A DNA stretch of 64,000 nucleotides from Micromonospora globbae. Lineage in GTDB: Bacteria > Actinomycetota > Actinomycetes > Mycobacteriales > Micromonosporaceae. The translations under genes were made by a program, and so were the position numbers. How positions within the stretch are numbered: the first letter of the stretch is position 1; every line of letters begins with the position of its first letter. The notes beneath the pieces were generated by a model. The model was not told the origin of the DNA and ran no database searches. It saw only the letters and a list, made by a program, of their open reading frames with translations. Shown piece after piece: positions 52,733 through 61,253 of the stretch. The stretch lies in NCBI RefSeq assembly GCF_003610785.1, contig NZ_RAQQ01000022.1, forward strand, positions 1 through 64,000. Reading direction: 5' to 3'.

Positions 52733-55123
52733 TCACGGCGGGCGACCGGGCGGTGAGCCTCGGGCGACGACCGCGAGCCCGCCGTCCCGCCGCACCGCGG
52801 CGACATCGCCGTCCACGTCGGTCCGCAGCACACGGGCGCCGTTGCGGGCCAGCCGCGCCAGCAGGCCGGGACTGGGGTGCCCGTAGTCGTTGCCGGCGCC
52901 CACCGGCACGAGCGCCACGGCCGGGCGGACCGCGTCGAGGAACTCGGGATCCTGGTAGGCCGACCCGTGGTGGGCCACCTTGAGCACATCGGCCCGCAAC
53001 ACGTCGTGGGGCACCCGGTCCAGCAACGCGCGTTGTTCCTCGGTCTCGGCGTCCCCGGGCAGCAGGAGCCGTACGCCCCGGACGGTCGCGCGCAGCACCA
53101 GCGAGTTGTTGTTCGGATCCGAGCGCGTGCCGCGCAGCGGATACGGCGGACCGAGCACGACGAGTTCCGCCCCGCCCGCCCGGTACGTCGTGCCCGCCGT
53201 CGCGGTGAGCAGCCGGGCGTTGCCGCCGTCGGCCGCCTCGCGTACCAGCGCCTGGCCGGTCTCCGGCTCGGTCAGCGCCGGTGTGAGCACGGCCGCCACG
53301 CGCCGGCCGCGGAACACGCCGGCGACCCCACCGACGTGGTCGACGTGGAAGTGGCTCACCACGAACAGCGGCACCTCCCGGACTCCGAGCCGCCGCAGGC
53401 AGGCGTCCACGGCCGCCGGTTCCGGGCCGGCGTCGACCACCACCGCTCGCCCGGACGCCACCGGGAGCACCACGGCGTCGCCCTGGCCGACGGCGCACGC
53501 CACCACGACCCAGCCGGACGGCGGCCAGCCGCGGACCACCAGCCGGACCGGCACCGCACCGAGGACCGCCGCGACGCCCACGACCGCCACCAACCGGCGC
53601 ACCACGGGCCGCCGGATGGCGACGAGCAGCGCCACGGTCGACGCGGCCAGCAGCAGGGCTCCCCACACCCCACCTGGCCAGGGCAGCGTGCCCGCCGGCA
53701 GGCGAGCGCCGTACCGGGCCACGAGCACGAGCCACCACGCCGGCCAGCTCGCCAGCCAGGCGGCGAACTCGGCGCCCGCCGGCCAGATCGGTGACAGCAC
53801 GGCGGCCAGCACCCCGAGCACCGTGGCGGGGGCGATGGCCGGTACGGCCAGCAGGTTGGCCGGCACGGCGACGACGCTGACCGTGCCGGCGATTCCCGCC
53901 ACGACCGGTGCGCAGGCGAGCTGGGCGGCGGCCGGCACCGCGAGCGCCTCGGCCAGGCCGGCCGGCACGCCGCGGCGGCGCAGTCCGTCGCGCCAGCGCG
54001 GGGCGAGCAGCAGCAGTCCACCGGTGGCCAGTACGGAGAGCGCGAAACCGGCGTCGCCGGCGAGCGCGGGATCCACCAGGATCAGCACGGTGACGGCCGC
54101 GGCCAGCGCCGGCAGGGCGGCACGCGGACGGCCGGCGGCCAGCGCGGCCAGCCCGATGGCGCCCATCGTGGCGGCGCGTACCACGCTGGGCGACGGACGC
54201 ACCAGGATCACGAAACCCACGAGGGCGACACCGCAGAGCCCGGCGGCGAGCCACGGACCGGCCCGGCACCACCGCGCGACGAGCAGCACCGCACCGACGA
54301 CGATGGCCACGTTGGAGCCGGAGACCGCGTTCAGGTGTGTCATGCCGGTGGCCCGGAAGTCCTCCTCGACGGTGGGCAGCAGCCGGCTGGTGTCGCCGAC
54401 CACCAGCCCCGGCAGCAGGCCGCCCTGCTCGTCGGGCAGGGGCGCGCACGCGCGTTGCAGCCCGGCGCGGAGCGAGCCGGCAGCCCGCTGCGCCCACGAC
54501 GGCGAGCCGTGCCGGACGGGCGGGCCCGTGGCGCCGAGCACCACGGCGGTCAGGTCGCCACCCCGGGGGACGTCCAGGCGCCCCTGCGCGCTGAGCCGCT
54601 GCCCGGGCAGCAGCCCTCGCCAGGCGGGATCGGTGGCGAGGACGAGGAGCCGGACCGGGGCGGCCACCCGCGGGCCGTCCCGCTCGGCGAGCCGGACGAG
54701 GTCCGTGGCGACGAGCAGGGTGGCCGGACGCCCGGGCGCGGTCCGGATCGGCCGCGGGTCGTCGCGGACCACGAGGTCGGCGGTGACGCTCGCCCGTTGC
54801 TCGGCGAGCGCGCGCAGGGCATCGGCGTCGCGTACGGCCAGCCGGGCGCCCGTCGCCGCGCCGCCACAGACGACGCCGAGGCCGACCGCGACGGCGATCC
54901 AGCCGTACCGCCGGACGCGAGTCGTGGGCCGGCCGAGCACCTGGAGCAGGTGCAGCGCGCCGATGACCGAGAACACCGCGCCGAGTGCCGCGAGCAGCAG
55001 CGCGGCCCCCGCGCCGAGGTGCAGCCCGGCCAGGGCGGTGAGCCACGCCGCGACCGCCGATCCGGCCAGCCGCAGATCCGGTCCGTCGTCCCGCGGCGAC
55101 ACCTCCGCGATGCGGGTGCTCAC
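52733..55123 (-). CDS. comEC: ComEC/Rec2 competence-type membrane protein with MBL domain
   Basis: DNA-translocation channel protein of 796 residues. The N-terminal hydrophobic region and OB-like domain (DUF4131, about 1-225) are followed by the competence domain with many helices (GMTHLNAVSGSNVAIV motif). The C-terminal metallo-beta-lactamase-like domain (about 535-790) has SHFHVDHVGG, LLLPGDAETEEQ and KVAHHGSAYQDPEFL. The length is standard. The GTG start overlaps comEA by GTGA. Genuine competence has not been shown in this group, so the biological role is open. Confidence 0.93.
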   Translation of the reverse strand: MSTRIAEVSPRDDGPDLRLAGSAVAAWLTALAGLHLGAGAALLLAALGAVFSVIGALHLLQVLGRPTTRVRRYGWIAVAVGLGVVCGGAATGARLAVRDADALRALAEQRASVTADLVVRDDPRPIRTAPGRPATLLVATDLVRLAERDGPRVAAPVRLLVLATDPAWRGLLPGQRLSAQGRLDVPRGGDLTAVVLGATGPPVRHGSPSWAQRAAGSLRAGLQRACAPLPDEQGGLLPGLVVGDTSRLLPTVEEDFRATGMTHLNAVSGSNVAIVVGAVLLVARWCRAGPWLAAGLCGVALVGFVILVRPSPSVVRAATMGAIGLAALAAGRPRAALPALAAAVTVLILVDPALAGDAGFALSVLATGGLLLLAPRWRDGLRRRGVPAGLAEALAVPAAAQLACAPVVAGIAGTVSVVAVPANLLAVPAIAPATVLGVLAAVLSPIWPAGAEFAAWLASWPAWWLVLVARYGARLPAGTLPWPGGVWGALLLAASTVALLVAIRRPVVRRLVAVVGVAAVLGAVPVRLVVRGWPPSGWVVVACAVGQGDAVVLPVASGRAVVVDAGPEPAAVDACLRRLGVREVPLFVVSHFHVDHVGGVAGVFRGRRVAAVLTPALTEPETGQALVREAADGGNARLLTATAGTTYRAGGAELVVLGPPYPLRGTRSDPNNNSLVLRATVRGVRLLLPGDAETEEQRALLDRVPHDVLRADVLKVAHHGSAYQDPEFLDAVRPAVALVPVGAGNDYGHPSPGLLARLARNGARVLRTDVDGDVAAVRRDGGLAVVARGSPPGRPP

Positions 55124-56082
55124 ACCGTCACCAGGTCCTTGAGCTGCTCGTAGCGGGCGTCGCCGATGCCGTCGACCTGCCGCAGGTCGCCGACCGACCG
55201 GAAGCCGCCGTGCTGCTCACGGTGGGTGAGGATGCGCTGGGCGAGCACCGGGCCGACCCCGGGCAGCGCGTCGAGCTGCGCGAGGGTCGCCGTGTTGAGG
55301 TTGAGCTTCCCGCCGGCGCCGGGGATCCCGGCCGGTGCCGGCGCGCCCCCGGGTGCGGGCGGCACCTGGCCCGCGGCGGCGGGCGGCGCGGTCACGCCGA
55401 CCAGGATCAGCTCGCCGTCGGCCACCCGGCGGGCGGGGTTCAACAGGGCCACGTCCACCCCGGGCAGCGCCCCGCCGGCCGCCTCGACCGCGTCCGCGAG
55501 GCGAGCGCCCGCGGGCAGCCGCACCAGGCCGGGGCGGCGTACCTTGCCGGCGACCGCCACGACGAGTTCACCGGCCGGGCTCGCCCCGGATCCGGCGACG
55601 TCCTCGGCCACCGGCACCGCGGTGCCGACCGCCGGCGCGGCGGTGTCCGGCACCGGCTCCGCCCGCGGTCGTGACCGCCACGCCCAGAAACCGGCGCCCA
55701 GCACCACGAGCGCGGCGACGGCGGCGAGGACGCGCACCCCGCGACGCCCCGGGTCGAACGCGCCGGGACCGGGAAGGCGGCGGCCGCCGGAGGACTCCGG
55801 CGCGGTCGCCGGGTCGTCGCCCGTCACGGCGTCCCGCAGAGCCGATGCCGACGGCAGGGGGCCGGGCGGGTCGCCCGCGTACCCGTCGGGCACCCCGACC
55901 CGGCGCGGACCGCCGCCGTCACCGGCCATATCGCGTGCCGAGTCGGCCACGAACGCCGGACCGGCCAAGAACCCCGAACCGCCCGTAAGCGCCTGGTCGC
56001 CGGTGAGCGAGCTGTCCGATGGCGTCTGCCCGGCCAGCCGCCACAGGCGTCGGCGTACCACGGATTCGTCGTCGTGTGACAC
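55120..56082 (-). CDS. comEA: ComEA family DNA-binding protein with SLBB and helix-hairpin-helix
   Basis: A 320-residue protein. The long disordered N-terminus (1-115) is followed by one transmembrane helix (about 118-136), an SLBB domain (about 170-228, VVAVAGKVRRPGLVRLPAGARLADAV) and a C-terminal pair of helix-hairpin-helix motifs (KLNLNTATLAQLDALPGVGPVLAQRILTHREQHGGF). It would bind extracellular DNA at the membrane for ComEC. GTG 56082 follows TAGCGT by 6 bases. It is the first gene of the comEA-comEC unit. Confidence 0.92.
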   Translation of the reverse strand: MSHDDESVVRRRLWRLAGQTPSDSSLTGDQALTGGSGFLAGPAFVADSARDMAGDGGGPRRVGVPDGYAGDPPGPLPSASALRDAVTGDDPATAPESSGGRRLPGPGAFDPGRRGVRVLAAVAALVVLGAGFWAWRSRPRAEPVPDTAAPAVGTAVPVAEDVAGSGASPAGELVVAVAGKVRRPGLVRLPAGARLADAVEAAGGALPGVDVALLNPARRVADGELILVGVTAPPAAAGQVPPAPGGAPAPAGIPGAGGKLNLNTATLAQLDALPGVGPVLAQRILTHREQHGGFRSVGDLRQVDGIGDARYEQLKDLVTV

Positions 56083-56088
56083 GGCGTG

Positions 56089-56094
56089 ACGCTA
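56089..56094 (-). promoter_or_regulatory. Leaderless -10 box for comEA (TAGCGT)
   Basis: TAGCGT on the minus strand, with a 6-base spacer to the GTG at 56082. Confidence 0.6.
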
Positions 56095-56279
56095 CGGCGA
56101 TCCACGCCCGGCGCGGGCGTCCCGGACCGTCACCTGTGGACGGCGCCGCCGCCTGTGGACAACGCCCTGATCATGCCGCCGTCTGCTATGAGCCGGACAC
56201 GGGCCCGGAGGCGGTCCCGCCCCGCCGTCGCGGGACGGGACCGCCGACCCCGGTCACGGGACGGGACCGCCGACTCCGA

Positions 56280-57053
56280 TCAGTAGTAGCGCATCGACGA
56301 GGCGACGTCGTTCCAGCCGAAGACGCCCAGGTCGGGGTACAGGCCGGGGCCGTCGACGCCGTTGCCGTTGTAGAGCCAGAGCTGCTGGCCCTGCAACTCG
56401 ATGTGCTCGAACAGGATCGTGTACGGGATGTACGGAATGTTGCCGTCGATGTAGCTGACGTTGGTGTCGACCGACGACACCTTGTCGTTGATATTGCTGC
56501 ACCACAGGAAGCAGAAGACGCTGCGGAAGTCGCGCTGGCTACCCCAGTCGGCGTTGAACTGCCACTTCCCTCCCTGGTAGTGCCAGTGCTCGTGCAGTAC
56601 GACCATGCCGCCGACCGGCCCGTAGTAGCCGATGCCGGCGTTCGTCGTGTAGTCCCCCGCCGCCTCCGGCGCCCGGGCGGGCTGCGTCGGCGGTGCCGGG
56701 CGGCTGCGCGGCCCGAGACTGGCCCGGGTGAAGCGCTGCTGCACGTCGGCAACGTACTCGTTGGCCGCCTCCGGACGGCGGAACACCTGCAGTTCCCCGT
56801 CGCGGAACGTGTCGGGCGTGACCACGTACCGCAGCGGTTCGTGGGCGTGCCGCGCCAGGTTCCGCGGCTCGACCTTGCGGCCGTCCAGTCGTATGGGCAG
56901 TTGCGGCGGTTGGATCTCCGCCTTCGGTCCGGCGGGTGCGGTCGGTGCCGCCGTGGCCCGCCTCGCGCCGGACAGGGACTGCCCGGCTCCGAGGAGGGCC
57001 CCGGCCGCGAGGCCCGCGGCGATACCACCGAACGCTCTTCTCGTCGTCACCAT
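56280..57053 (-). CDS. Tat-exported beta-gamma-crystallin-like protein
   Basis: A 257-residue protein with a twin-Arg signal (TTRRAFGGIAAGLAAGALLGAG, about 3-24) and a cleavable Ala-rich end. The mature part has a 100-residue Pro-rich region and a C-terminal double repeat. Each half has an aromatic strand (VVLHEHWHYQGGKWQF and ILFEHIELQGQQLWLY) and ends in NDKVSS or NDVASS. Both fit the calcium-binding pattern N/D-N/D-x-x-S/T-S of microbial beta-gamma-crystallins and I36-type inhibitors. The role is unknown. The start could be ATG 57053 or GTG 57050. Confidence 0.8.
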   Translation of the reverse strand: MVTTRRAFGGIAAGLAAGALLGAGQSLSGARRATAAPTAPAGPKAEIQPPQLPIRLDGRKVEPRNLARHAHEPLRYVVTPDTFRDGELQVFRRPEAANEYVADVQQRFTRASLGPRSRPAPPTQPARAPEAAGDYTTNAGIGYYGPVGGMVVLHEHWHYQGGKWQFNADWGSQRDFRSVFCFLWCSNINDKVSSVDTNVSYIDGNIPYIPYTILFEHIELQGQQLWLYNGNGVDGPGLYPDLGVFGWNDVASSMRYY

Positions 57054-57166
57054 TTCCCCCACGGTGTGCGATGAACGATGCGGAAGATTCTTACGAGTCG
57101 ATCCCGTGGGGCGACATCTTCTGTCCGAGGCGGGACAGTCGCGAACTGAACAGATGCGATCAACGC

Positions 57167-57934
57167 TCAGTGTGCCTCCGGGTCCAGCCCCAGCACCGCC
57201 CGTCCGCCGTCCACGGGCAGGGTCACCCCGTTGACGAACCCCGCGGCGGGGGACAGCAACCAGACGATCGCGTCGGCGGCCTCCTCGACCCGGCCGATGC
57301 GGCCCAGTGGGTGCAGGCGGGCCAGCTCCGCGTCGATCCGGGCCGCCTCGGCCGGTTCCTGGCCGGCCAGGAACCCGGCGTGCCGTTCGGTGGCGATCGA
57401 CCCGAGCGCCACCGCGTTGGCCCGGATGCCCCGAGGCCCGTACTCCACGGCGAGCGCCCGGGTCATCCCCTCCACGGCGGCCTTGGCGGTGGCGTACGGC
57501 AGGCAGCCGGGCACCGGCCGGGCCGCCTGGTGGGAGGACACGTTCACGATGGCCCCGGCCGTGCCGGCCGCGAGGAAGCGGCGCACCGCCGTCGCGGCCC
57601 CGGCGAGGGCCGGCCGCAGGTTCCGTCCGATGAGGTCGGCCACCTCCGCGACCGGTGTGGCGTGCACCGAGGCGTCCCGGAACACCGCCGCGTTGTTGAC
57701 CCAGCCGGTCAGCGGCGCGGCCCGTTCGGCGAGGTCGGCGGCGTGACCTGCGACGGCCTCGTCGCCGGCGTCACCGACGACGCCGACCAGCCGGTCTGCG
57801 GCGGGGTGCCGGGCGAGCCAGTCGAGCGCCCCGGCGTCCCGTTCGACGACGACCACCGTGCCGCCCGCGGCGGCCAGCCGCTCGACGACCGCCCGGCCCA
57901 CGCCCCGGCCTCCGCCGGTCACCACGCAGGACAC
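57167..57934 (-). CDS. Short-chain dehydrogenase/reductase
   Basis: Classical SDR of 255 residues. Motifs: VTGGGRGVGRAV (cofactor loop near the N-terminus), WVNNAAVF, IVNVSSHQAA with the catalytic Ser, YATAKAAVEGM (Tyr, Lys) and the end LPVDGGRAVLG. An acidic residue after strand 2 (VVVERD) suggests NAD rather than NADP. The GTG at 57934 has GGGAGG just upstream. It stands alone and the substrate is unknown. Confidence 0.9.
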   Translation of the reverse strand: MSCVVTGGGRGVGRAVVERLAAAGGTVVVVERDAGALDWLARHPAADRLVGVVGDAGDEAVAGHAADLAERAAPLTGWVNNAAVFRDASVHATPVAEVADLIGRNLRPALAGAATAVRRFLAAGTAGAIVNVSSHQAARPVPGCLPYATAKAAVEGMTRALAVEYGPRGIRANAVALGSIATERHAGFLAGQEPAEAARIDAELARLHPLGRIGRVEEAADAIVWLLSPAAGFVNGVTLPVDGGRAVLGLDPEAH

Positions 57935-58349
57935 TCGCCTCCCCCTTCCGCCGGCCACCCGCCGACCGCGGGTCGCCCCGTCGCCGTCACCCGCCGGCCG
58001 CGGCTCAACCCCCGTCGCCCTCACCCGCCGGCCGCCCGCGCCTGCCACGGACCGGCGGTCACGGACCCGCCGGGCGCGCGCGACGTCGGTCACCGACGGC
58101 CGCCCGCCCGCCGCGGATCGGCACTGCGTCACGGCCCCGTCGGCCGCACGCGACGTCGGTCACCGACGGCACGCCACTCCACCCTCGCAGCCGCCGGCAG
58201 CGACGGGCAACGGCCCTGCGGGCCTGCCCCAGATCCGGGGCAGCTCGACAGCGTCGGACCACACCCCGCTGGCCACCCCGTACACCGACCCTCGGCCCCG
58301 CCTCCGCGGGCCGTGGGTCGACCCGCGCCGGGCGGCCGGCCCGCGCCGG
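57935..58349. other. Intergenic region with low-complexity GC-rich repeats
   Basis: About 415 bases between two minus-strand genes. It holds the direct repeat listed below and other GC-rich imperfect repeats. Open frames have no start signals. Confidence 0.55.
58058..58170. repeat. Direct repeat of about 43 bp at 70-bp spacing
   Basis: GTCACGG.CCCG.CGG...CGACGTCGGTCACCGACGGC occurs at 58058-58100 and again at 58128-58170. The last 20 bases (CGACGTCGGTCACCGACGGC) are identical and themselves partly palindromic. Confidence 0.7.
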
Positions 58350-59213
58350 TCAGGCCGCGCCGAGCGGGGCCCGGCGGTGCACGACGACGCAGGCCAGCCC
58401 GGGTCCGGCGTGCGCGGCGACGACCGCGCCGGCCTCCGAGACGTACGTCTCGCGGATCCGGTCGCCGAGCCGCTCGGCGAGCGCGTCCAGCAGCGCCCGC
58501 GCCCGCTCCGGGGCGGCGAGATGGTGTACGCCCAGATCGACCTCGGCGTCCCCGGCCGCCTCGACAGCCAGGTCGACAAGGCGGGCGATCCCCCGGCTGG
58601 CCGTGCGCACCTTGTCCCTGAGCACGATCGCCCCGTCCGGCATGTGCATGATCGGCTTCACCGAGAGCGCCGTGCCGAGCAGCGCCTCGGCGGCGTTGAT
58701 CCGTCCGCCCCGGCGGAGGAACTCCAGCGTGTCGACGTAGAAGAAGATGGCCGTCCGGTCGACGGCCTCCACGGCGGCGCGGCGTACCCCGTCGAGGTCC
58801 GCACCCCGCTCGGCGGCCTCGGCGGCCGCGAGCACCGGGAAGCCCAGCCCCATGCCGGTGGCGCGGCTGTCGACCACGGCGACCCGGTCGTCCAGGCCGT
58901 CGGCGGCCAGCCGAGCCGCGTCGACGGTCCCGGAGAGCTCCGCCGACAGGTGCACCGACACCACGCCGTCCGCGCCGGCGTCGAGCAGCCGGCGGTACGT
59001 CCGGGCGAACTGCTCCGGGGCCGGGCGCGACGTGCTCGCCGAGACCCGCCGGCCCTGCAGGGCCTGGGTCGCGTCGGCCGGAGAGATCTCCACTCCCTCG
59101 AGCCCCTCCGCGCCGTTGAGCACGACGGTCAACGGCACCACGGTCAGCCGGTGCGCCCGCACCAGTTCGGGCGGAAGGTAGGCGGTGGAGTCGGTGACGA
59201 CCGCGACGGGCAT
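58350..59213 (-). CDS. DegV family fatty-acid-binding protein
   Basis: A 287-residue DegV/FakB-like protein, a family that binds fatty acids for phosphorylation by FakA. It begins VAVVTDSTAYLPPELV, has the TSRPAPEQF segment, VHLSAELSGTVDAARLAA (the GT/S lipid-head contact), VVDSRATGMGLGF and FFYVDTLEFLRRGGRI near residue 165. The ATG at 59213 lies 7 bases after TAGCGT, favouring it over the GTG at 59222. The position matches Rv2417c. Confidence 0.92.
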   Translation of the reverse strand: MPVAVVTDSTAYLPPELVRAHRLTVVPLTVVLNGAEGLEGVEISPADATQALQGRRVSASTSRPAPEQFARTYRRLLDAGADGVVSVHLSAELSGTVDAARLAADGLDDRVAVVDSRATGMGLGFPVLAAAEAAERGADLDGVRRAAVEAVDRTAIFFYVDTLEFLRRGGRINAAEALLGTALSVKPIMHMPDGAIVLRDKVRTASRGIARLVDLAVEAAGDAEVDLGVHHLAAPERARALLDALAERLGDRIRETYVSEAGAVVAAHAGPGLACVVVHRRAPLGAA

Positions 59214-59220
59214 GCCCGGC

Positions 59221-59226
59221 ACGCTA
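59221..59226 (-). promoter_or_regulatory. Leaderless -10 box for the DegV gene (TAGCGT)
   Basis: TAGCGT on the minus strand with a 7-base spacer to the ATG at 59213. Confidence 0.6.
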
Positions 59227-59339
59227 GCCGATGCCGCCGGCCACCACGAGGGCGCGTCGCGCGCGGCCGGACCCCGCGAGACGGCCGGGCCGCGCGAGGC
59301 TGCTCGACCCCGGGATGCGGCCGGGCCGGCGGCGTGATG

Positions 59340-59969
59340 TCAGAGGGCGTCGGCGACGGCCGGGGCGACGATGAGGCCGACGTTGTGGGCGCGCAGGTGC
59401 CACCCCCGCACGTCGTCGTGCCGCAGTTCGCTCCAGTGGCAGTTCTGCAGCGACCCGACGGCGCGCAGCACGGCGGCGTCCCAGCCGAGCACGTGTCCCA
59501 TCCCCTGCCGGGCGCCGCCGCCGTGGGTGGCGACGACGACGGTGCCGCCCGGGGCCGCCTCGGCGGCGTCGATGAGGGCACTCCCCACCCGCTTGCCGAG
59601 GTCGTCGAGCGTCTCGATCTCCGAACCCGGGTCGGGGTCGCCGGCGCGCCAGCGGGCGTACTCGGCCGGGAAGCGCTCGGCGACCTCGGTGAGGAGGAGC
59701 CCCTGCCACCGGCCGAAGTGGCGTTCCCGGAGCCGGGCGTCGGTGCGGACCGTCAGCCCGGTCACGGCGGCGAGCGCGGCGGCGGTCTCCGCGGCCCGGC
59801 TGAGGTCGCTCGCCACGATGGCGTCGGGGCGCAGGGCGGCGAGCAGCGGCGCGGCGGCGCGGGCCTGCTCCCGGCCGAGGTCGTTCAGCGGGACGTCGGT
59901 CTGGCCCTGGACGCGGTTGGCGGCGTTCCAGTCGGTGTTGCCGTGCCGCCAGACGATCAGCCGCGTCAT
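59340..59969 (-). CDS. Histidine phosphatase family protein
   Basis: A phosphoglycerate mutase-like phosphatase of 209 residues. The catalytic RHG motif (VWRHGNTDWN, about 7-16) is followed by DLSRAAETAAAL, the ERHFGRWQG segment and the second catalytic His in VVATHGGGARQ. The order degV / phosphatase / rsfS / nadD matches the mycobacterial locus where the phosphatase is glucosyl-3-phosphoglycerate phosphatase (GpgP), so that function is a reasonable but unproven guess. It overlaps the rsfS stop by ATGA. Confidence 0.9.
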   Translation of the reverse strand: MTRLIVWRHGNTDWNAANRVQGQTDVPLNDLGREQARAAAPLLAALRPDAIVASDLSRAAETAAALAAVTGLTVRTDARLRERHFGRWQGLLLTEVAERFPAEYARWRAGDPDPGSEIETLDDLGKRVGSALIDAAEAAPGGTVVVATHGGGARQGMGHVLGWDAAVLRAVGSLQNCHWSELRHDDVRGWHLRAHNVGLIVAPAVADAL

Positions 59970-60373
59970 TCCGCGGCGGAACCGGCGCCGGACTCGGCGT
60001 CCACCAGGGCCCGGTCGACGAACGGGATGGTCGGGCAGTCCTTCCACAGCCGGTCGAGGGCGTAGAACTCCCGCTCCTCGGTGTGCTGGACGTGCACCAC
60101 GATGTCGACGTAGTCGAGCAGCACCCAGCGCCCGCCGCGCTCCCCCTCGCGCCGCACCGGCTTGGCCTTCTCGGGAAGCTCCAGCAGGCGCTCCTCGATG
60201 GCATCGACGATGGCGAGCACCTGACGCTCGTTCGGGGCCGCGGCGAGCAGGAACGCGTCGGTGATGGCCAGCTGGTCGCCCACGTCGATGATGACGATGT
60301 CCTGCGCCTTCTTGTCGGCGGCGGCCTGGGCCGCGGCGGTCGCCAGCTCGTACGCGCGCTCGGAAACTGTCAC
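59966..60373 (-). CDS. rsfS: Ribosomal silencing factor RsfS
   Basis: A 135-residue protein that binds ribosomal protein L14 and blocks subunit joining under starvation. Family features: AAADKKAQDIVIIDVGDQLAITDAFLLAAAPNERQVLAIVDAIEE and GERGGRWVLLDYVDIVVHVQHTEEREFYALDRLWKDCP. The GTG at 60373 has AAGGAGA upstream and gives the normal length; the longer frame does not. It is coupled to the phosphatase gene and lies 110 bases downstream of nadD. Confidence 0.93.
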   Translation of the reverse strand: MTVSERAYELATAAAQAAADKKAQDIVIIDVGDQLAITDAFLLAAAPNERQVLAIVDAIEERLLELPEKAKPVRREGERGGRWVLLDYVDIVVHVQHTEEREFYALDRLWKDCPTIPFVDRALVDAESGAGSAAE

Positions 60374-60483
60374 CGTTCTCCTTCGATCAACCGTGCGATC
60401 CTCCAAGGGTCTCACACGCGGCGTCGTTCCGACTTGTCAGTTCTGGCGGGTAACCCGCTGGACCGGGGACATAACGGGCAGGG

Positions 60484-61080
60484 TCAGCGCTGGTAGAGGC
60501 GACGCTTGGCGATGTACTGGACCACACCGTCGGGCACCAGGTACCAGACGGGTTCGCCCCGGGCGACGCGAGCACGGCAGTCGGTGCTGGAGATGGCCAT
60601 GGCCGGCACCTGCACGAGGCTGACCGTGTCGGCGGGCAGGTGCTTGTCGGTGAGTTCGAAGCCGGGCCGGGTCACCCCGATGAAGTGGGCGAGTTCGAAG
60701 ATCTCGTCCAGGTCCTTCCAGGAGAGGATCTTCTCCAGCGCGTCCGCCCCGGTGATGAAGTAGAGCTGCACCTTCGGGCCGTACTCGGCGTGCAGGTCCC
60801 GCAGGGTGTCGACGGTGTAGGTCGGGCCGCCGCGGTCGATGTCCACGCGGCTCACCTGGAAGCGCGGGTTGGAGGCGGTGGCGATCACCGTCATGAGGTA
60901 GCGGTCCTCGGCGGGGCTGACCGGCACGTCGGCCTTCTGCCACGGCTGGCCGGTGGGCACGAAGACCACCTCGTCCAGCCCGAACCGGTCGGCCACCTCA
61001 CTGGCCGCGACCAGGTGCCCGTGGTGGATCGGGTCGAAGGTGCCACCCATGATCCCGATCCGCCGGATATCTTCCTCCAC
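60484..61080 (-). CDS. nadD: Nicotinate-nucleotide adenylyltransferase
   Basis: NAD biosynthesis enzyme converting nicotinate mononucleotide and ATP to deamido-NAD. The 198-residue product shows the nucleotidyltransferase motif GGTFDPIHHGHL (about 13-24), VPTGQPWQK, FITGADALEKILSWKDLDEI and the ISSTDCRARVARGEPVWYLVP motif near the C-terminus (SSTxxR type). GTG 61080 follows TACGAT by 6 bases and gives a sensible N-terminus (EEDIRRIGIMGG). Confidence 0.94.
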   Translation of the reverse strand: MEEDIRRIGIMGGTFDPIHHGHLVAASEVADRFGLDEVVFVPTGQPWQKADVPVSPAEDRYLMTVIATASNPRFQVSRVDIDRGGPTYTVDTLRDLHAEYGPKVQLYFITGADALEKILSWKDLDEIFELAHFIGVTRPGFELTDKHLPADTVSLVQVPAMAISSTDCRARVARGEPVWYLVPDGVVQYIAKRRLYQR

Positions 61081-61086
61081 CCCGTG

Positions 61087-61092
61087 ATCGTA
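61087..61092 (-). promoter_or_regulatory. Leaderless -10 box for nadD (TACGAT)
   Basis: TACGAT on the minus strand with a 6-base spacer to the GTG at 61080. Confidence 0.55.
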
Positions 61093-61208
61093 GGCCGGTC
61101 GCCCGCGCCGGCACCCCCGGCGGTGACGTGGCCCGCACCACGCTCGCCACCGGCGGCACGCGACGGGGGCGCGGACCGGACGGGGTCGCGCTCGGTTGCT
61201 CGCACCCG

Positions 61209-61225
61209 TACACTCGTTTGCGAGT
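61209..61225 (+). promoter_or_regulatory. PadR promoter with overlapping palindromic operator
   Basis: TACACT (61209-61214) is a good -10 box. ACTCG-TTTG-CGAGT (61212-61225) is a perfect 5-4-5 dyad overlapping it, about 30 bases before the PadR start. The arrangement suggests autorepression. Confidence 0.6.
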
Positions 61226-61253
61226 AATCGGGGACGAGCAACAGGAGGACGGC

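Noticed and set aside
60374..60483. tRNA or small RNA gene between rsfS and nadD
   Set aside because: I could not fold a cloverleaf or find promoter plus terminator pairing in this 110-base gap.
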